A DNA stretch of 64,000 nucleotides from contig NC_090777.1 in NCBI RefSeq assembly GCF_040054535.1, positions 15,135,001 through 15,199,000 of the forward strand. Reading direction: 5' to 3'. Shown here one piece after another: positions 1 through 37,572 of this stretch. The DNA comes from Antennarius striatus (Eukaryota; Chordata; Actinopteri; Lophiiformes; Antennariidae). The translations under genes were made by a program, and so were the position numbers. A model generated the notes under the pieces. It worked only from the letters and a program-made list of their open reading frames with translations. It was not told the DNA's origin and ran no database searches. The stretch's first letter is position 1; each line of letters starts with the position of its first letter.

Positions 1-23478
<23,478 letters not shown>

Positions 23479-23814
23479 CTTCTCTGACAATCTGTGATGG
23501 AAAAACAGTGTATGTGGCATTTTCTAAGCAGAATGTCCAATCAAAACATCAATGTACGGTCTAAATGTCAGATCGATCATTTTGTTCAGGACATGTAAGC
23601 ACAGAGACACATTATCATAATCAGATACAGACTGCTGATAGGTCAAACCTCTTGGATCCAATTCCCCATGACTGGTGATGCTGATGACATTCAAAGAGCA
23701 GATTCTTCAAGTTTGCCAGTTCAGTTTCTGCACCTTATGTTATGTAATGCAGCTCATTCTGTGCTTCTGTTTGGTATTTTCTGTATTTCTACACAGCAGC
23801 TCTTCTCTCAGATT

Positions 23815-24292
23815 GTCTTTTTACTGTTTGACACACCCAGATATTTAATTAATGGGTTTTCTATAGCATGATAGTCATAGAAGATCGCTATGCTGCTTGT
23901 CAGACAACATAACAGTCCATGAAACTCCACAAGTCAAGCAAGTGTCTGTAGTGATTTTGGCACCATTGTATTACATTTGAGGTTATGCTTGTAATCTCCA
24001 GTGGCTTGGGGGCAGTGCATCTGAATAAATAATCATGTAATTTAAAAATACCAATCTTTTTACTGTTTGACACACCCAGATATGTAATTAATGGGTTTTC
24101 TATAGCGTGATAGTCATAGAAGATCGCTATGCTGCTTGTCAGACAACATAACAGTCCATGAAACTCCACAAGTCAAGCAAGTGTCTGTAGTGATTTTGGC
24201 ACCATTGTATTACATTTGAGGTTATGCTTGTAATCTCCAGTGGCTTGGGGGCAGTGCATCGGAATAAATAACCATGTAATTTTAAAAAAACC
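23815..24292 (+). repeat. 239-bp tandem duplication
   Basis: The block beginning TTTTTACTGTTTGACACACC occurs at about 23817 and again 239 bp later. It includes GGGTTTTCTATAGC.TGATAG, AACATAACAGTCCATGAAAC and GGCTTGGGGGCAGTGCATC in both copies, with only a handful of differences. The block is not coding as far as I can tell. Confidence 0.93.
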
Positions 24293-24660
24293 AACAAAAT
24301 AAAATCTTGGGAGCAAAAAAATCTCCTCAAGAAAACTGAGCTACCGTCAGTCATATCAAAGATAAAACCAGGTCTTTATTAAAAATATCAATACAAGTTA
24401 ATGTAACTTTCTCTTTCTTCTTCTGTAGCAGAGATGAAGATACTGAGGTTCTGTTTGGGAGTGACCAGGAAGGATAGGATCAGGAATGAGTACATCAGAG
24501 AGACAGCACATGTTAGAGGTTTCTGAGATAAAGTCAGAGAGGCCAGACTGAGATGGTTTGGACATGTCCAGAGGAGAGATAGTGAATATATTGGTAGAAG
24601 GATGCTGAGTTTTGAACTGCCAGGCAGGAGGCCTAGAGGAAGACCAAAGAGGAGGTTTAT

Positions 24661-26356
<1,696 letters not shown>

Positions 26357-26659
26357 TGGTCTGGATGTAGTGAAAGAGGACAGGAAGGTAGTTGGTGAGA
26401 GAAGAGGATGCAGAAGACAGGGTTAGATGGAGGCCGTTGTGGCAACCCCTGCAGGGAAAAGCCAAAGGGAAAAGAAGAAGAAATAGAAGTTGCGTGATAC
26501 CGTGCCGTACCGTACCGTGATACCATTCTATTGGCTGATGGCATCCGGAAGTGCACTACGTTCTGTGAGTCTCGGACTTCCATGAGACACAAAAGTGCTT
26601 TAAACAGTCAATAAGAGTGTGGGAAAAGGTAATACAGATAGAAGGTTGTTTAATATCAG

Positions 26660-27830
26660 TACCCTGGTTCATCTGTGCTGCTCGGCGCTCATGGAGTGCT
26701 GTCAAGCTTCTTTAGCCAGTATGTATGGATCATATCCGGACCCGGTGCTGACCAACTCTTCATCTTTGACACTCTTTCTTGGATGTCTGCCATTGAGATG
26801 GTTACTGGTTCTTGTTCTGGGAGGCAGCTGTGGTCAGTCCTCAGGTCCACTAGCCACTTGGCGTCAGTGTTGTGTGATGCTTCTCTTTCCCATATGCCCT
26901 TCCACTATTTCTCCACCTCAATCTCCTTGTTGTATCTCTTCAGTCGGGTGGCCAGAGCCGTTAGTCTCTGTTTGGCAGTTTCGAGTGCTTCAGGTATGGA
27001 GAGCTTGCTGTATTTCCTGGGTACCCCTTTATTCACCATGTTCCCCTTCTGTAGCTCGGCTAGCTGGCTGACTTCTCTCCGTGTCGCCTTGATCTTGGCC
27101 TCTAACCGTCTCTTCCATGGAGGGTATTGTTTTTATGCCCTGTGTTGATCTTATATCCCAGTATCTCGAGGATTACTGTTGCTGTACTGTGGATCAGCTT
27201 GTTGGTCTCAGTTATGTTCCCTGTGGGGATGGTTCTTATTGCAGCATTCACATCTTCTAGAAGATCTTCTGAAGGTACTTGACGACTTAACTTCAGTATT
27301 TGTCGGAGGCTCCAGGTTTCTATTTGGGTCATGATCTTCCTTCGCAGGTCAGCAGCTCTTGTATTGAGGCTGTCTATGTCTCTTGGGGCTTGGTACCCAA
27401 TCTCGGATTGTGGGGGGGGTGATATCCCCCCGCTGACCTGGCGTCCTGGCTCCCCCTTGCCGTAGCATTGTTGTAGTATTTCATCGATCTCTAGTTGTGA
27501 CAGCAGTTTTCGGTTACGGATGTTGGAACACTGGGCTAACAGCTGTTTCTTTATTAGCCTTGATTGTGGGTTTCGAAGCATCCATTTGTCCCACATCCGC
27601 CCCATATATCCCCTCTCTCTGGGATTACTTGTGTAGTAGCATTCCAACAACTCCGTATTCTCCGCCCTTGTCCATGTGTGTCTTGTTCCAGTAACCCATT
27701 TCTCATCAGATTGCCCTGGTTCCCTAGCATCTGACGCGGACCTTGTTAACCCGGGCGACGTCCAAGCTGGAATGACTCTGTCATTATTGTGTTCACTCAT
27801 ATTTGAGGTAGGCTCGTATAGCATTAAGGG
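26660..27830 (-). mobile_element. R4/Dong-like LINE, N-terminal fragment
   Basis: An open frame from about 27797 reads MSEHNNDRVIPAWTSPGLTR, SASDAREPGQSDEKW, HTWTRAENTELLECYYTSNP, RERGYMGRMWDKWMLRNPQS and ITETNKLIHSTATVILEILG. It continues after a break with PEALETAKQRLTALATRLKR, SHNTDAKWLVDLR and SAPGPDMIHTYWLKKLDS. These are hallmarks of fish R4-clade LINEs with a restriction-like endonuclease. The reverse transcriptase core and endonuclease are absent here. The 5' side leads into (TA)n at 27911. Confidence 0.75.
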
Positions 27831-27909
27831 TCTTGCCTAAGGACCCTCACTGGATAGTGTCCGCCATGTCTGGGGTTCGAAACCACGCCCTCCTGCATTC
27901 TAGACCACG

Positions 27910-27910
<1 letters not shown>

Positions 27911-27978
<68 letters not shown>
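27911..27978 (+). repeat. (TA)n(TG)n(TA)n compound microsatellite
   Basis: Alternating TA, then TG, then TA dinucleotides lying between the R4-like N-terminal fragment and a SINE. Confidence 0.95.
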
Positions 27979-27979
<1 letters not shown>

Positions 27980-28339
27980 TCATTCATTCATTCATTTTCC
28001 AACCCGCTTAATCCGCAAACGCAGGTCGCGGGGTAGCCAGTGCCTATCCTGGCAGTCTCAGGGCGTGAGGCGGGGACACTCCGGGCACGACGCCAGTGTG
28101 CCCGGAGCCACATAGAAACAAACAAACAATCATTCACACACACTCACTTACTCCTATGGTCAATTTGGGACCGGCCAATCAACCTGAAGCGCATGCTTTT
28201 GGAGGTGGGAGGAAGCCGGAGAACCCGGAGAGAACCCACGCAGACACGGGGAGAGCATGCAATCTCCGCACAGAGCGGGACTCGAACCCGGGTCCGCCGT
28301 GTTGTGAGGCAGCAGCGCTAACCACTGCACCACCGTGCC

Positions 28340-28342
<3 letters not shown>
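27979..28342 (-). mobile_element. tRNA-derived SINE, near full length
   Basis: Minus orientation: the (ATTC)n left end is the tail (ATGA on its own strand), followed by the body (CGCGGGGTAGCCAGTGCC, GACACTCCGGGCACGACGCC, GGACCGGCCAATCAACC). The tRNA-like head is at the right (GGGACTCGAACCCGGGTCC, GCGCTAACCACTGCACCACC). It sits between two TA-rich microsatellites, so a TSD cannot be recognised. Confidence 0.85.
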
Positions 28343-28387
<45 letters not shown>

Positions 28388-28412
28388 TATATATATATAG
28401 CTATATATATTT
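28343..28412 (+). repeat. (AT)n microsatellite
   Basis: About 60 bp of AT dinucleotides with small interruptions (AAAT, AGCT), at the left edge of the inverted R4-like copy. Confidence 0.95.
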
Positions 28413-28929
<517 letters not shown>

Positions 28930-28944
28930 TTTGATTTTTGACTT

Positions 28945-29230
28945 TGGGCTGTGAGTCAACAGGAATATACAGTTAATAGACAGATTCAACAGCCAATCGG
29001 ATCATGTGTTGGCCTTCTAGAACTTGCTAGCTAGCTGGTCATTTCAGTCGGTTTTGTTCTGTGGCGTAGTTGTGTGACGTCTATAAAAGGTGTGGCTGTG
29101 GGGTTCTTCTGTGCCAGTGACAACAAAAGGAGTGGAGCTGACAACGGTTTTTATCCCATTTGAGAGACGTTATAAACACCACATTCCTGAATGCTACATG
29201 CTGAATGCTGGTGGCAGCAGTGGGAGCCAC
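28945..29230 (+). mobile_element. Possible LTR remnant with TATA box
   Basis: The sequence TGTGAGTCAACAGGAATAT... contains GACGTCTATAAAAGGTGTGG, a plausible core promoter, and leads to TGGTGGCAGCAGTGGGAGCC, which resembles a tRNA primer-binding site after an LTR. The LTR end is not sharply defined, and no second LTR or coding region is seen. A host promoter is the alternative, but no coding exon follows. Confidence 0.3.
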
Positions 29231-29904
29231 TTACAGTATTATGGGATGTATTTATTCACATTTGACTAAGGAGAACATCACTCTGAAGGCCTAGGTTTGA
29301 AATGCGCTGGCCGCCACTGCCTTCACATGTCCTGTATTGTCCTGATAGTGGCGTGAACACCTGTGATAATGATTTGATCAGGTCTATCTTGGAAATCATA
29401 ACTCCAGTCTCAGAGATTTAATCGTACAGACCGAAGGTGCCTTTGATTTGTCTCCAAGCTTCATTGGTAGAGTGAATAAAAGTTAAAACGATTGTGAGGC
29501 ATGATGAGGCACGTTGGGTTAATTAAAGATATAGTGTCGGATTAGTGTCAGGAAGGTCATTCCAGGTTGTACTGATTTATTTCAGTACCGTTTGTGTGTT
29601 TTTACATTTTTAACATTTTTAAATTTCTGTACTATGTCACAGGACAGGAAAAAGGATGAGTAAGCATTTCTGCATAGGTCAGTCACACCTGATCAGACTG
29701 TTCACGTGTGAAACAGCATGCATGACGACATAAAAAAACACACAAACAGAGACCTCCAGTAACAGAGCAACCTTGAACTCTGAACCATACAGAATATTTA
29801 CAGTCCCTGCTCTACAACCCCACCCCCATCCCTCCAAACCATTCAGTGATTCTAAATGCCTGCATTGTCGCAGCTCAGATTTCAGAGTCATGGATGAAAC
29901 GGCT

Positions 29905-29968
<64 letters not shown>

Positions 29969-30886
29969 GAACATGAATGTAAGTGAGAGATTGACAGGGA
30001 AAAGTAACAGAAGCCATTCCAACTGTAAATATAAAAATAAGGGTCCTCACCAATGACATCATCCCTTAACTGTAATAATCACAACTTATAAATTTCTCAC
30101 GTCAGAGCCATTCTGGTCATTCCCATCATCATCCAGGCAAACGGTTCACAAAATGAACATTCCATTTTGTGTCACAATGAAGAAATCTTCAGACGCACCG
30201 TTGTACCCAGGTAATAGCAGAAACTGTGGTGCTATCACCATGGCGATCTGTCTTTACCCAGGAATCATGTTGTCATGATCGATAGTGTTACAAAATTCCA
30301 ACATTTTCAAGTTTTTTGAGGTGTTCTTCATCATTACATCCTGGGTATGACGTTAAACTGCATCCAACCTGAATGGGCCCTGTTTAATTGCCCAAGACAT
30401 GCCATACCATGACAACCACAGGGATGTGACTATTCCTTTACCTCAAACAATGAAACATATGACTTCTTCCGACTCACAAAACGTTGTCATGGAGGAAGTC
30501 AAAGAGAAGGAAAAGAGAGAGAAACCTGCTTTTTAATTTTTAAGTTGTCTTTATCGTTTTGTCAATCTCTTTGCAACAATAAAATCAGAAGGCCAGTAAA
30601 ATTAAAGATCCTCTAACTGAACTAAATCATTAAATAAGACAGGGTCTATAAACTGAACATAATTTTGATCAACAAGTCATACAGAAGAGGTATTAACCTT
30701 TAATGTTAGTCCAAACTCAAACTTATGGCTAAAATTTTATATTTCACAGCATAACTAATAATGATTTTACAAAACAGCATTTACATGTTTCTCTTTACAT
30801 CACTCATGATATTGTGTACTGATAATACCACAGGATATACATTTTAATGAGACAATAGGAATGAACAGCCCAGCGGTGCCCATCCT
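29231..30886. other. Intergenic stretch with a (GA)n array
   Basis: About 1.65 kb between the possible LTR and the last exon of the unrecognised gene. It holds a pure (GA)n run at about 29909-29966 and only short, unconvincing ORFs. Confidence 0.6.
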
Positions 30887-33800
30887 TCAGTAGTGTATCT
30901 GTCTCAGAAGCAGCATGAGGTTCCTGATCCGGTCGGCGCGGCAACGAGGCGAATGGTGCACAGGCAGCTCAAAGAAAGAGAAAGTGAAGCTCCGAGAGAA
31001 GCTGAGGTTGGTGATGGGACGAAGCGGGGGAAGACGGGGAGGATGAGGGACTCTGCGCTGGGGCAAAACCCTCTTCCTCACCTGCAGCGTTCTCCCCCCT
31101 CCAGCTGCAGAGACAAAGAGTAGCAGGCATGTGAGTCAGAACAGAACCTGGTCCAGAGAGTCAGTAATGAACAACCACAATGAACCCAAATCAGAGCTCA
31201 TGTCATTATTAGGTCATTATGTCATGTGTGCTTTCCTACCATGACATTAAATACGTAAATATTTCTAACATTCTTGTGCTAATGCTGATGTAACATAGCT
31301 AATGTGTCACACCTTCAAAACTGTTGTGCTTCATGTGGAAATACTGGGTTGGTTTTCACATTTGTCTCATTCATTTGCATTCATTCATTCACTTTCTGCT
31401 GCTGAATCCGCTGTAGCTGGTCGCGGGGAGCTGGAGCCTATCTCAGCTGGCATAGGGCGTGAGGCGGGGGACACTCCGGGCATGACGCCAGTGCACCGCG
31501 GATCCACACACACAAGACAGACAGCCATGCACACACACTCACTCACACCGGCAATCTGGGACCGGCCAATTAACCTGAAGCACATGCTTTTGGAGGTGGG
31601 AGGAAGCCGGAGAACCCAGAGAGAACCCACGCAGACACGGGGAGAACATGCAAACTCTGCACAGAGCGGGGCTCGAACCCTTACCCTCCGTGTTGTGAGG
31701 CGACAGAGCTAACCACTGCACCACCTTGCCGCCCCACATTTGTCTCATTCATCATTATAATGAAATGAAATACTTTGATGATATTTTTAATGCTGTGTTT
31801 GGTAAGATTAGTTAAGTAAAGCAGGAGCACAGCAGTTTATAATAACATAACATCTTTATCAGAGCTAATCCTAATGCACTGGATGGATGTGTTGTACATA
31901 CTTCAATCACACAGTAAACCTCAACCATTCAAAGACACGTACTTCTCTCTGAAGGAGAACTGAAGTCTCATTTTCACTAACTTTCACTAATTTCTTTCTT
32001 AGAAGCAGATTGAACTTAATTCAATGTTTTTTGTTGACATAATTAAACAAAAATTATCAACCAACTTTGGTTAAATAGGAATATCTTTGCCTTTCCATAC
32101 CAGGAGAAGATGGAATCTCTGAGTTGAAACTGAAACTGAAAACGTTCTCGTCTTCATTCTGTCTCATGTGATGAGGAGTGGATGGCGTGGGCTGAGGAGT
32201 AGGTGTGGGTGGGGGTGACAGTGGGGTTGAAGGAGGTGTTTGTGGAATCGGAGGTGGGGGGATGGAGGTAAAGGAGGATTCGGGGAGAGCCAAACGTCCC
32301 CAAGGAGTAATGGTGTTTGAGAGGAGGATGGAGGATGGCCCTGGATGAGGGTGAGAGGAGGAGGAGGAGGAAGAGGAGGATGTTGGTTTTCCGATGCCTT
32401 TCTGATGGACAGCCCGGGAAGAGGGCGGTGGCTTGCCTGTGGGAAAAAATGGTCAAATAAGAGGAGAAAATAAAAAAGGTTTCAAATCTCTTTTAGCAAC
32501 AGAAACAGAGACAGAGTTTACATCTAATACTCTAATTAATGATTTTAGCTGATTAGGCAACTTTTTTTTTCATTTGTCTAATATTTTACAAACAGCAGCC
32601 TCATAAATGCATTATTCATTATTTGACCAGAAAAATTATTTTCAAATAAGAAAATGTAAGTTGTTCGGTTGTTTGTTTGTCTGTTTTTAACTGCAAAATG
32701 ACAAGAGATTAGTTTCACAATACATTTCCACAGACCAGTAGTGGAATATTGATATATAGAAAACATTGTCCCTGATTGGGGGAGGGGATCAAGATTTAAA
32801 AAAAAAAAACGCCATGTTTTCTGAATTTCCCAAAATTTTTCTGAAATGAAAGAAATCAACTGATAATCAGTCGTCTTTCTAACATGCTTGTGCTCACACC
32901 ATCCTCCTGTAGCCTCTGTCAACACAGAGACGATTGACTCATGAGTATATCACCTGTTCTTTTACTCCTAGATGAGCCAATGACGGGCAGCCGTTGGCTT
33001 GACATTACCAGTGTGAGGGCCTGCCAGCAGAAACACATCCATTTGTGTAAACACTTCAGAAACAGTTCAGAAACATTGCAACATAAATATGCATTGTTTT
33101 GCCGTGGAGCAATGGAAGTGAACCCAGACCTTTGTGAGGTTCGGTGAATGCTGAATCTAGCAACAAGTTTCTTTTAAATATACAGGTATACAGTACATAC
33201 AAATATTTACAGTATGTCAATGAAACATGCTACAGAAATGACACACTTACTATGACTGAAAGGATTATTATCTATGTCGTCATGTACTCTGTATGATTAC
33301 ATGACCTTTTATTGTATTGTATGTCAGTGTGCGGAGTGAAACTCTGGAACAATCTGGACTCACAACACAAGCAATGCAAAAGTACTAATCGATTTAAACT
33401 GTTTTATAAACACCGTCTCTGGTCAAAATATAGAGATGAGGGTCGTTAACTCAAACTGCTGTTCCCTTTGTTAACATGTGCTCAGTGTTTCTTGATCATC
33501 GTTGGTATTTGTTAATTACTGTTGTTGGCATTTGTCCATTACCGTTGCTGGTATATTGCACATTACCATTGTTGGCATATAGTTTGAATCTTCGAAGTAG
33601 GAGTGAAGCCCAGTGTGTTGACCTCTGAATCAGGAACTGGGGTGGGATTTCATAAGTCTCTTCTTCCCACTCCCTTTCAGGCAAAATTGTATTGTTGAGT
33701 TATGATCATTATTTATTATTTGCTTATTTAATTATTTTGTTTGTTGTTGTTTTTTGTTTTGTTTTTCCTTGCCTTGCCTGAAATAAATGAATAACTAACT

Positions 33801-34506
33801 AACTAACTAACTAACTGACTAACTTTGGCTTTGTCATTAAGATTTAAAGACAGCCTCATCAATAGTCACGTGTTCCTTTAACTACAGCCCATCTGATATT
33901 GGTGAAGTTTTATTGTCCTGATAACAAAGGCTTGTGACAAGAAACATTCCCTGGACAGACTAAACAATGATTTCATGGCGATCATGTTAAGAAGGTCGTA
34001 GAACAGAAAGTGGAACACATTCAAAACCAAAGACTTATTATTCATTATATTTTGCCAGGTTCAGACCATTTAAAGTTCACATCATTTTATTCTGTGCTTT
34101 AGTAGCCAAGAGAGCCAATATCACATCATATATATCATATATTACTTGAAAGCTTCAGTGTTTGGGATCAAATGCAACATTTATCTTTTAGCTACAGTTT
34201 GAAGAGGGAATGGGGAAACATCAGAGCTTTGCTTCAAAATAATGTTCTGATAAAGAGGGAAAGATAAGAGATGCCCTTAAAATGAAGGACATGATGACTT
34301 AGGTTAACATCACACGTCTATAAGATAAAAAGACACTTTATTCATCTGTTACTGCAGCACAGACCATAAATCAACACACAATGACAGCAGCAGACATAAA
34401 ATGGAGTAGAAGACAGCTACCTGTTTGAAGGTATAGAAGATCACTCATGTGCATCAGCAGCAGAACAGAAGCCACATCTTGTTTCTCCACATATTGGTAG
34501 AAACCT
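30887..34506 (-). CDS. Unrecognised proline/serine-rich protein, last three exons
   Basis: I do not recognise this protein. Three exons fit together in phase. Exon 34427-34506 (acceptor CACATTTAG, donor AAACAG-GTAGCT) encodes FYQYVEKQDVASVLLLMHMS and DLLYLQT, probably an amphipathic helix. Exon 32101-32436 (acceptor TTTTTTCCCACAG, donor CCTG-GTATGG) encodes KPPPSSRAVHQKGIGKP, a poly-Ser run, TPWGRLALPESS, a long Pro/Thr stretch and ENVFSFSFNSEIPSSP. Exon 30887-31104 (acceptor GTCTCTGCAG) encodes TLQVRKRVLPQRRVPHPPRL, then NLSFSRSFTFSFFELPVHHS and RADRIRNLMLLLRQIHY, then TGA. Phases 1-to-2 agree at both joins. The start is not found; it probably lies between 34507 and 37570. A SINE sits in the 31105-32100 intron. 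No function is proposed. Confidence 0.55.
31357..31752 (-). mobile_element. tRNA-derived SINE with 18-bp TSD
   Basis: The insert 31375-31734 is flanked on both sides by CACATTTGTCTCATTCAT (31357-31374 and 31735-31752). Minus orientation: the (ATTC)n end at the left is the tail, and the tRNA-like head at the right reads GGGGCTCGAACCCTTACCC...GAGCTAACCACTGCACCACC. It lies in an intron of the unrecognised gene (between 31104 and 32101). Confidence 0.93.
33320..33832 (+). mobile_element. LINE 3' end (L2/jockey group) with (TAAC)n tail
   Basis: Begins with a decayed C-terminal coding scrap (TGGAACAATCTGGACTCAC, TTTAAACTGTTTTATAAACACC, TCTGGTCAAAATATAGAGATGA). A 3'UTR follows with CTTCCCACTCCCTTTCAGGC, and the end is AATAAATGAATAACTAACTAAC. 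It resembles the 3' part of the family at 10010. It lies in the intron between exons 34427-34506 and 32101-32436. Confidence 0.65.
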
Positions 34507-37500
34507 AAATGTGACACATGCAGAGGAAATCTCCACGAAGTAAATAAACAGAAAAATAATCACGAAATAAAGAAATGTTCTGGGAGACCGTTTTTCTACA
34601 TCTCTTTTTTTCCCCTCCCTCTGCAACTTGCCAAACACCAGCAGTGATGTTCACAGCATCGGGAACCTTCTGCATGTCTGCCTCCCCTTCCCCCTGCCTA
34701 CCCCTACTTCCTCATCCTCACCCACCTCACCTGTGCCACGCTTTCACTCTTCCTCCTTTTTTTTCTCCCGTCTTTTCATATCTTTTAAATAGCAACGGCG
34801 ATTACAGATTCTTTAGCTCTTGCTTTCAATTTCCCCTTCCCACTTTCTCTTTCTGTCTTTTCTTTCTGAGACAACAGCTGGAGGATCTTCCTCTTTTTGG
34901 AGTGGCAGGGTTAATGAGTTTTGTATCCCCCTGAAACACGGGAGCATTACCACTTACATCTTAATTTCTCTCTTTCTTTCTCCTTTCTTTTGTGAGTGGC
35001 AGGTGGTGATATGAGTGCTTGACAAAAGGCAATTTGAGACAAGGGTAGATTATTAAAATATTCATGGGTACCTGCAGTCAGCTCCCTCCATGGGTGATGA
35101 CCCCAAGGGAGCTATTCAAAAGCACAGACACAAGAAGCACACGGATATTTTAAGGTGGAAGCAGGTAGGTGGTCACACATCTCATTGAGCCTATGTTTAA
35201 AACAAAGGAACTATCACACACAAGATGCACATCTACGTTTAAATCCCAGACAGGTGACTGTGAAACAACACACACTCATACTCCAGTGCAGAGTATGTAA
35301 CATCTGACGTTGGTGAACATGCTGCCGGTCGTCTCACACTTCATCTGACACAGTACATTTGCATTTCAGGCGGAATCAACAGCAACAACAACAAAATTCA
35401 AATAATTGTAATTATGGTCCTAAATCAAGCTTTCCCTTCAGCAGCAGGCGATTAGCATTTTACATTCTGCTTCGACTAAATAAGCCGTTTAGGACACATA
35501 ATATAATCACGTGAGAGAGCACAGTTACACAAGTCCTCCCCCTCGGTCAAACAATCTATGTTCACATTCTGACTTCGCTGTGTTATTGTCATAACACTTC
35601 AAATACAAATAATTCCCTGGAGCTTAATGCACAAAATGGTGCACATAAAAACACCTTCTGCTGTCTTTTCTGTGTTTATGTAAAATGCAACCAGAAAAAA
35701 TAATACAGTGTTTGCAAAGCAAATTAAGACATCGACGAAGATTTGAGGACTTTTGGGAACCTTCGTTGATGAAGGTTTTATCTTAGGAACCATAATCATC
35801 ACCTAAACGAAATCCAGGGTAGCAGCACATTGACAGCAGCATGCTTCTCAATTTGCACAAAACTATATTGACAAAGGTTTTTTTAAAAATATTTATAGTC
35901 ACTTTTTCTTTATCACATTTACAGCAATAATTACGGACTTTTCTATATTTACTTATGATCTAAGAGTAATTTCATAAAATGCCAAAATTTAATGATAAAT
36001 TTAAAATATTAACTGAACAGCAAAGGTTAAATCTGAATGATAAAATCAAGCATGTCACAAAGCTAACTCATTTTCTGATATGCACATTTACATTACTGTC
36101 AAAGAGTGACAATAAAAACAATTTACATTGTGGGAAGCAGAACAACCAAAATACTGTAAAAGCATGATAAAAGAGAGTCAGTGCTATCGACAATCAAGGG
36201 CAGCACCACTTGGATTATTCTGCAGCATCCCTCCTCTTGTATCTGAATGATCAGATGATTTATCTGAAAATGTGTGAAGGACTAGTTATTTACCTCAGCA
36301 ATGTTGTATTGCTATGAAAATGAACATTTTTATATATTTCTAGCCAGGCTGTGTGAAGTGTTGAGTTTGGTGTACTGTATTCCACTGAAGAGAGGAGCCT
36401 GACAGCAGAGTTTTCCCGTGCAAGGATGCAACAGAATAATCAAACTGGTGCAGCCCTCGGCTGTGGCTTTTGATACTACTGTTGACAGGCGATTTGACGT
36501 GTTTATTTTCATGACATACATTTAGATTTTACATTTTACCGTCCTGTCCTTAAACAAACCTGAACTTCAAATCTAAACCTCAGAACACACCAGAAAATAA
36601 AGTTTGAAAAAGGACTTTTGGTTCCTGAGGAGTAAAGATGTGGAGGATGAACAAGGATCTCTGCCTTTATTTATTGGTTCACTGTGATTTGTTGGACACA
36701 CACCTCAGTTTAGAACTAAAACAACAGAACTCCTCAGATGCTGCAGGGACATCCTCTCCTAGACAGGGAACTCACAGTTCCCCCCAAAACCTAAAGGTCT
36801 TCTTGTTTTATGATGAGGACCTCTGCTGTCTCCACAGTTGATGCGATGGCACCAGAGAACAATCTGTTCAACCTTCCACTACCACAAACCCACCACGATG
36901 AGAGAATATTGTGACCTAGCAGGACCTGTATGGTTCCTGGATGTCAGTCTGGGAACCAGAGCTCACAGATAAAGTCTGTACTCTTCATGTTCTCCTCAGG
37001 AGAGCATTTTTTTACAGGCCTACCGTATTATGTTTCACCTGAATCATGACACCATCATTACATTTGTGTATGTGTAATGACAAACTGGTTTATTTCATGT
37101 CTAAAGACCACATATCAGAAGTGGTTGAAATGTTTTCTAGAAATAATATGAAGATATCAAATTATCCCCGATAAGTACCAAATAATTTTTGATGTTTCAA
37201 AGACAAATTCAGATTTTTATTAAATTTCACTCATTTGTATCTAGTTTTTCTTTAAGAAAAATGACTGGGAGGGAATGGTCTCAGAGAACTGACTCCTCAG
37301 AAATGTTTTTGTGATATTTTAATCAAACCATTGTTTCATGGTTACATTTATGATTCTTTTTTTTATTATTAAATATTTATTGTACCTCAAAATGCAAAAT
37401 GAAGACAATAACTTAAAAAGAGTAAAAATGTTCATTTAAAATTGCCAAAGTCAATCTGAAAGTTTCTTATCTACTCATGCAGCTGCAGTCAAATAAGTTT

Positions 37501-37572
37501 ACAGATGATTTACAAACAATGTTACGAGTTAATGTTCAGACCCATGTGCTTCATTTCACTTCACAGCTGAGT
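34507..37572. other. Region upstream of the unrecognised gene
   Basis: About 3 kb between exon 34427-34506 and the wdr6 stop. It should contain the 5' exons of the unrecognised gene and the wdr6 3'UTR, but I could not identify a convincing exon. Small ORFs at 35599-35802 (minus) and 36638-36841 (plus) look like chance frames. Confidence 0.5.

Noticed and set aside
23900-24354. Two near-identical minus-strand ORFs (ITSITSNVIQWCQNHYRHLL)
   Set aside because: They repeat because the DNA is a 239-bp tandem duplication. There is no codon-level conservation signal or splice context.
36638-36841. 67-codon plus-strand ORF
   Set aside because: No motif, no splice sites in frame and no neighbouring exon; likely a chance frame.
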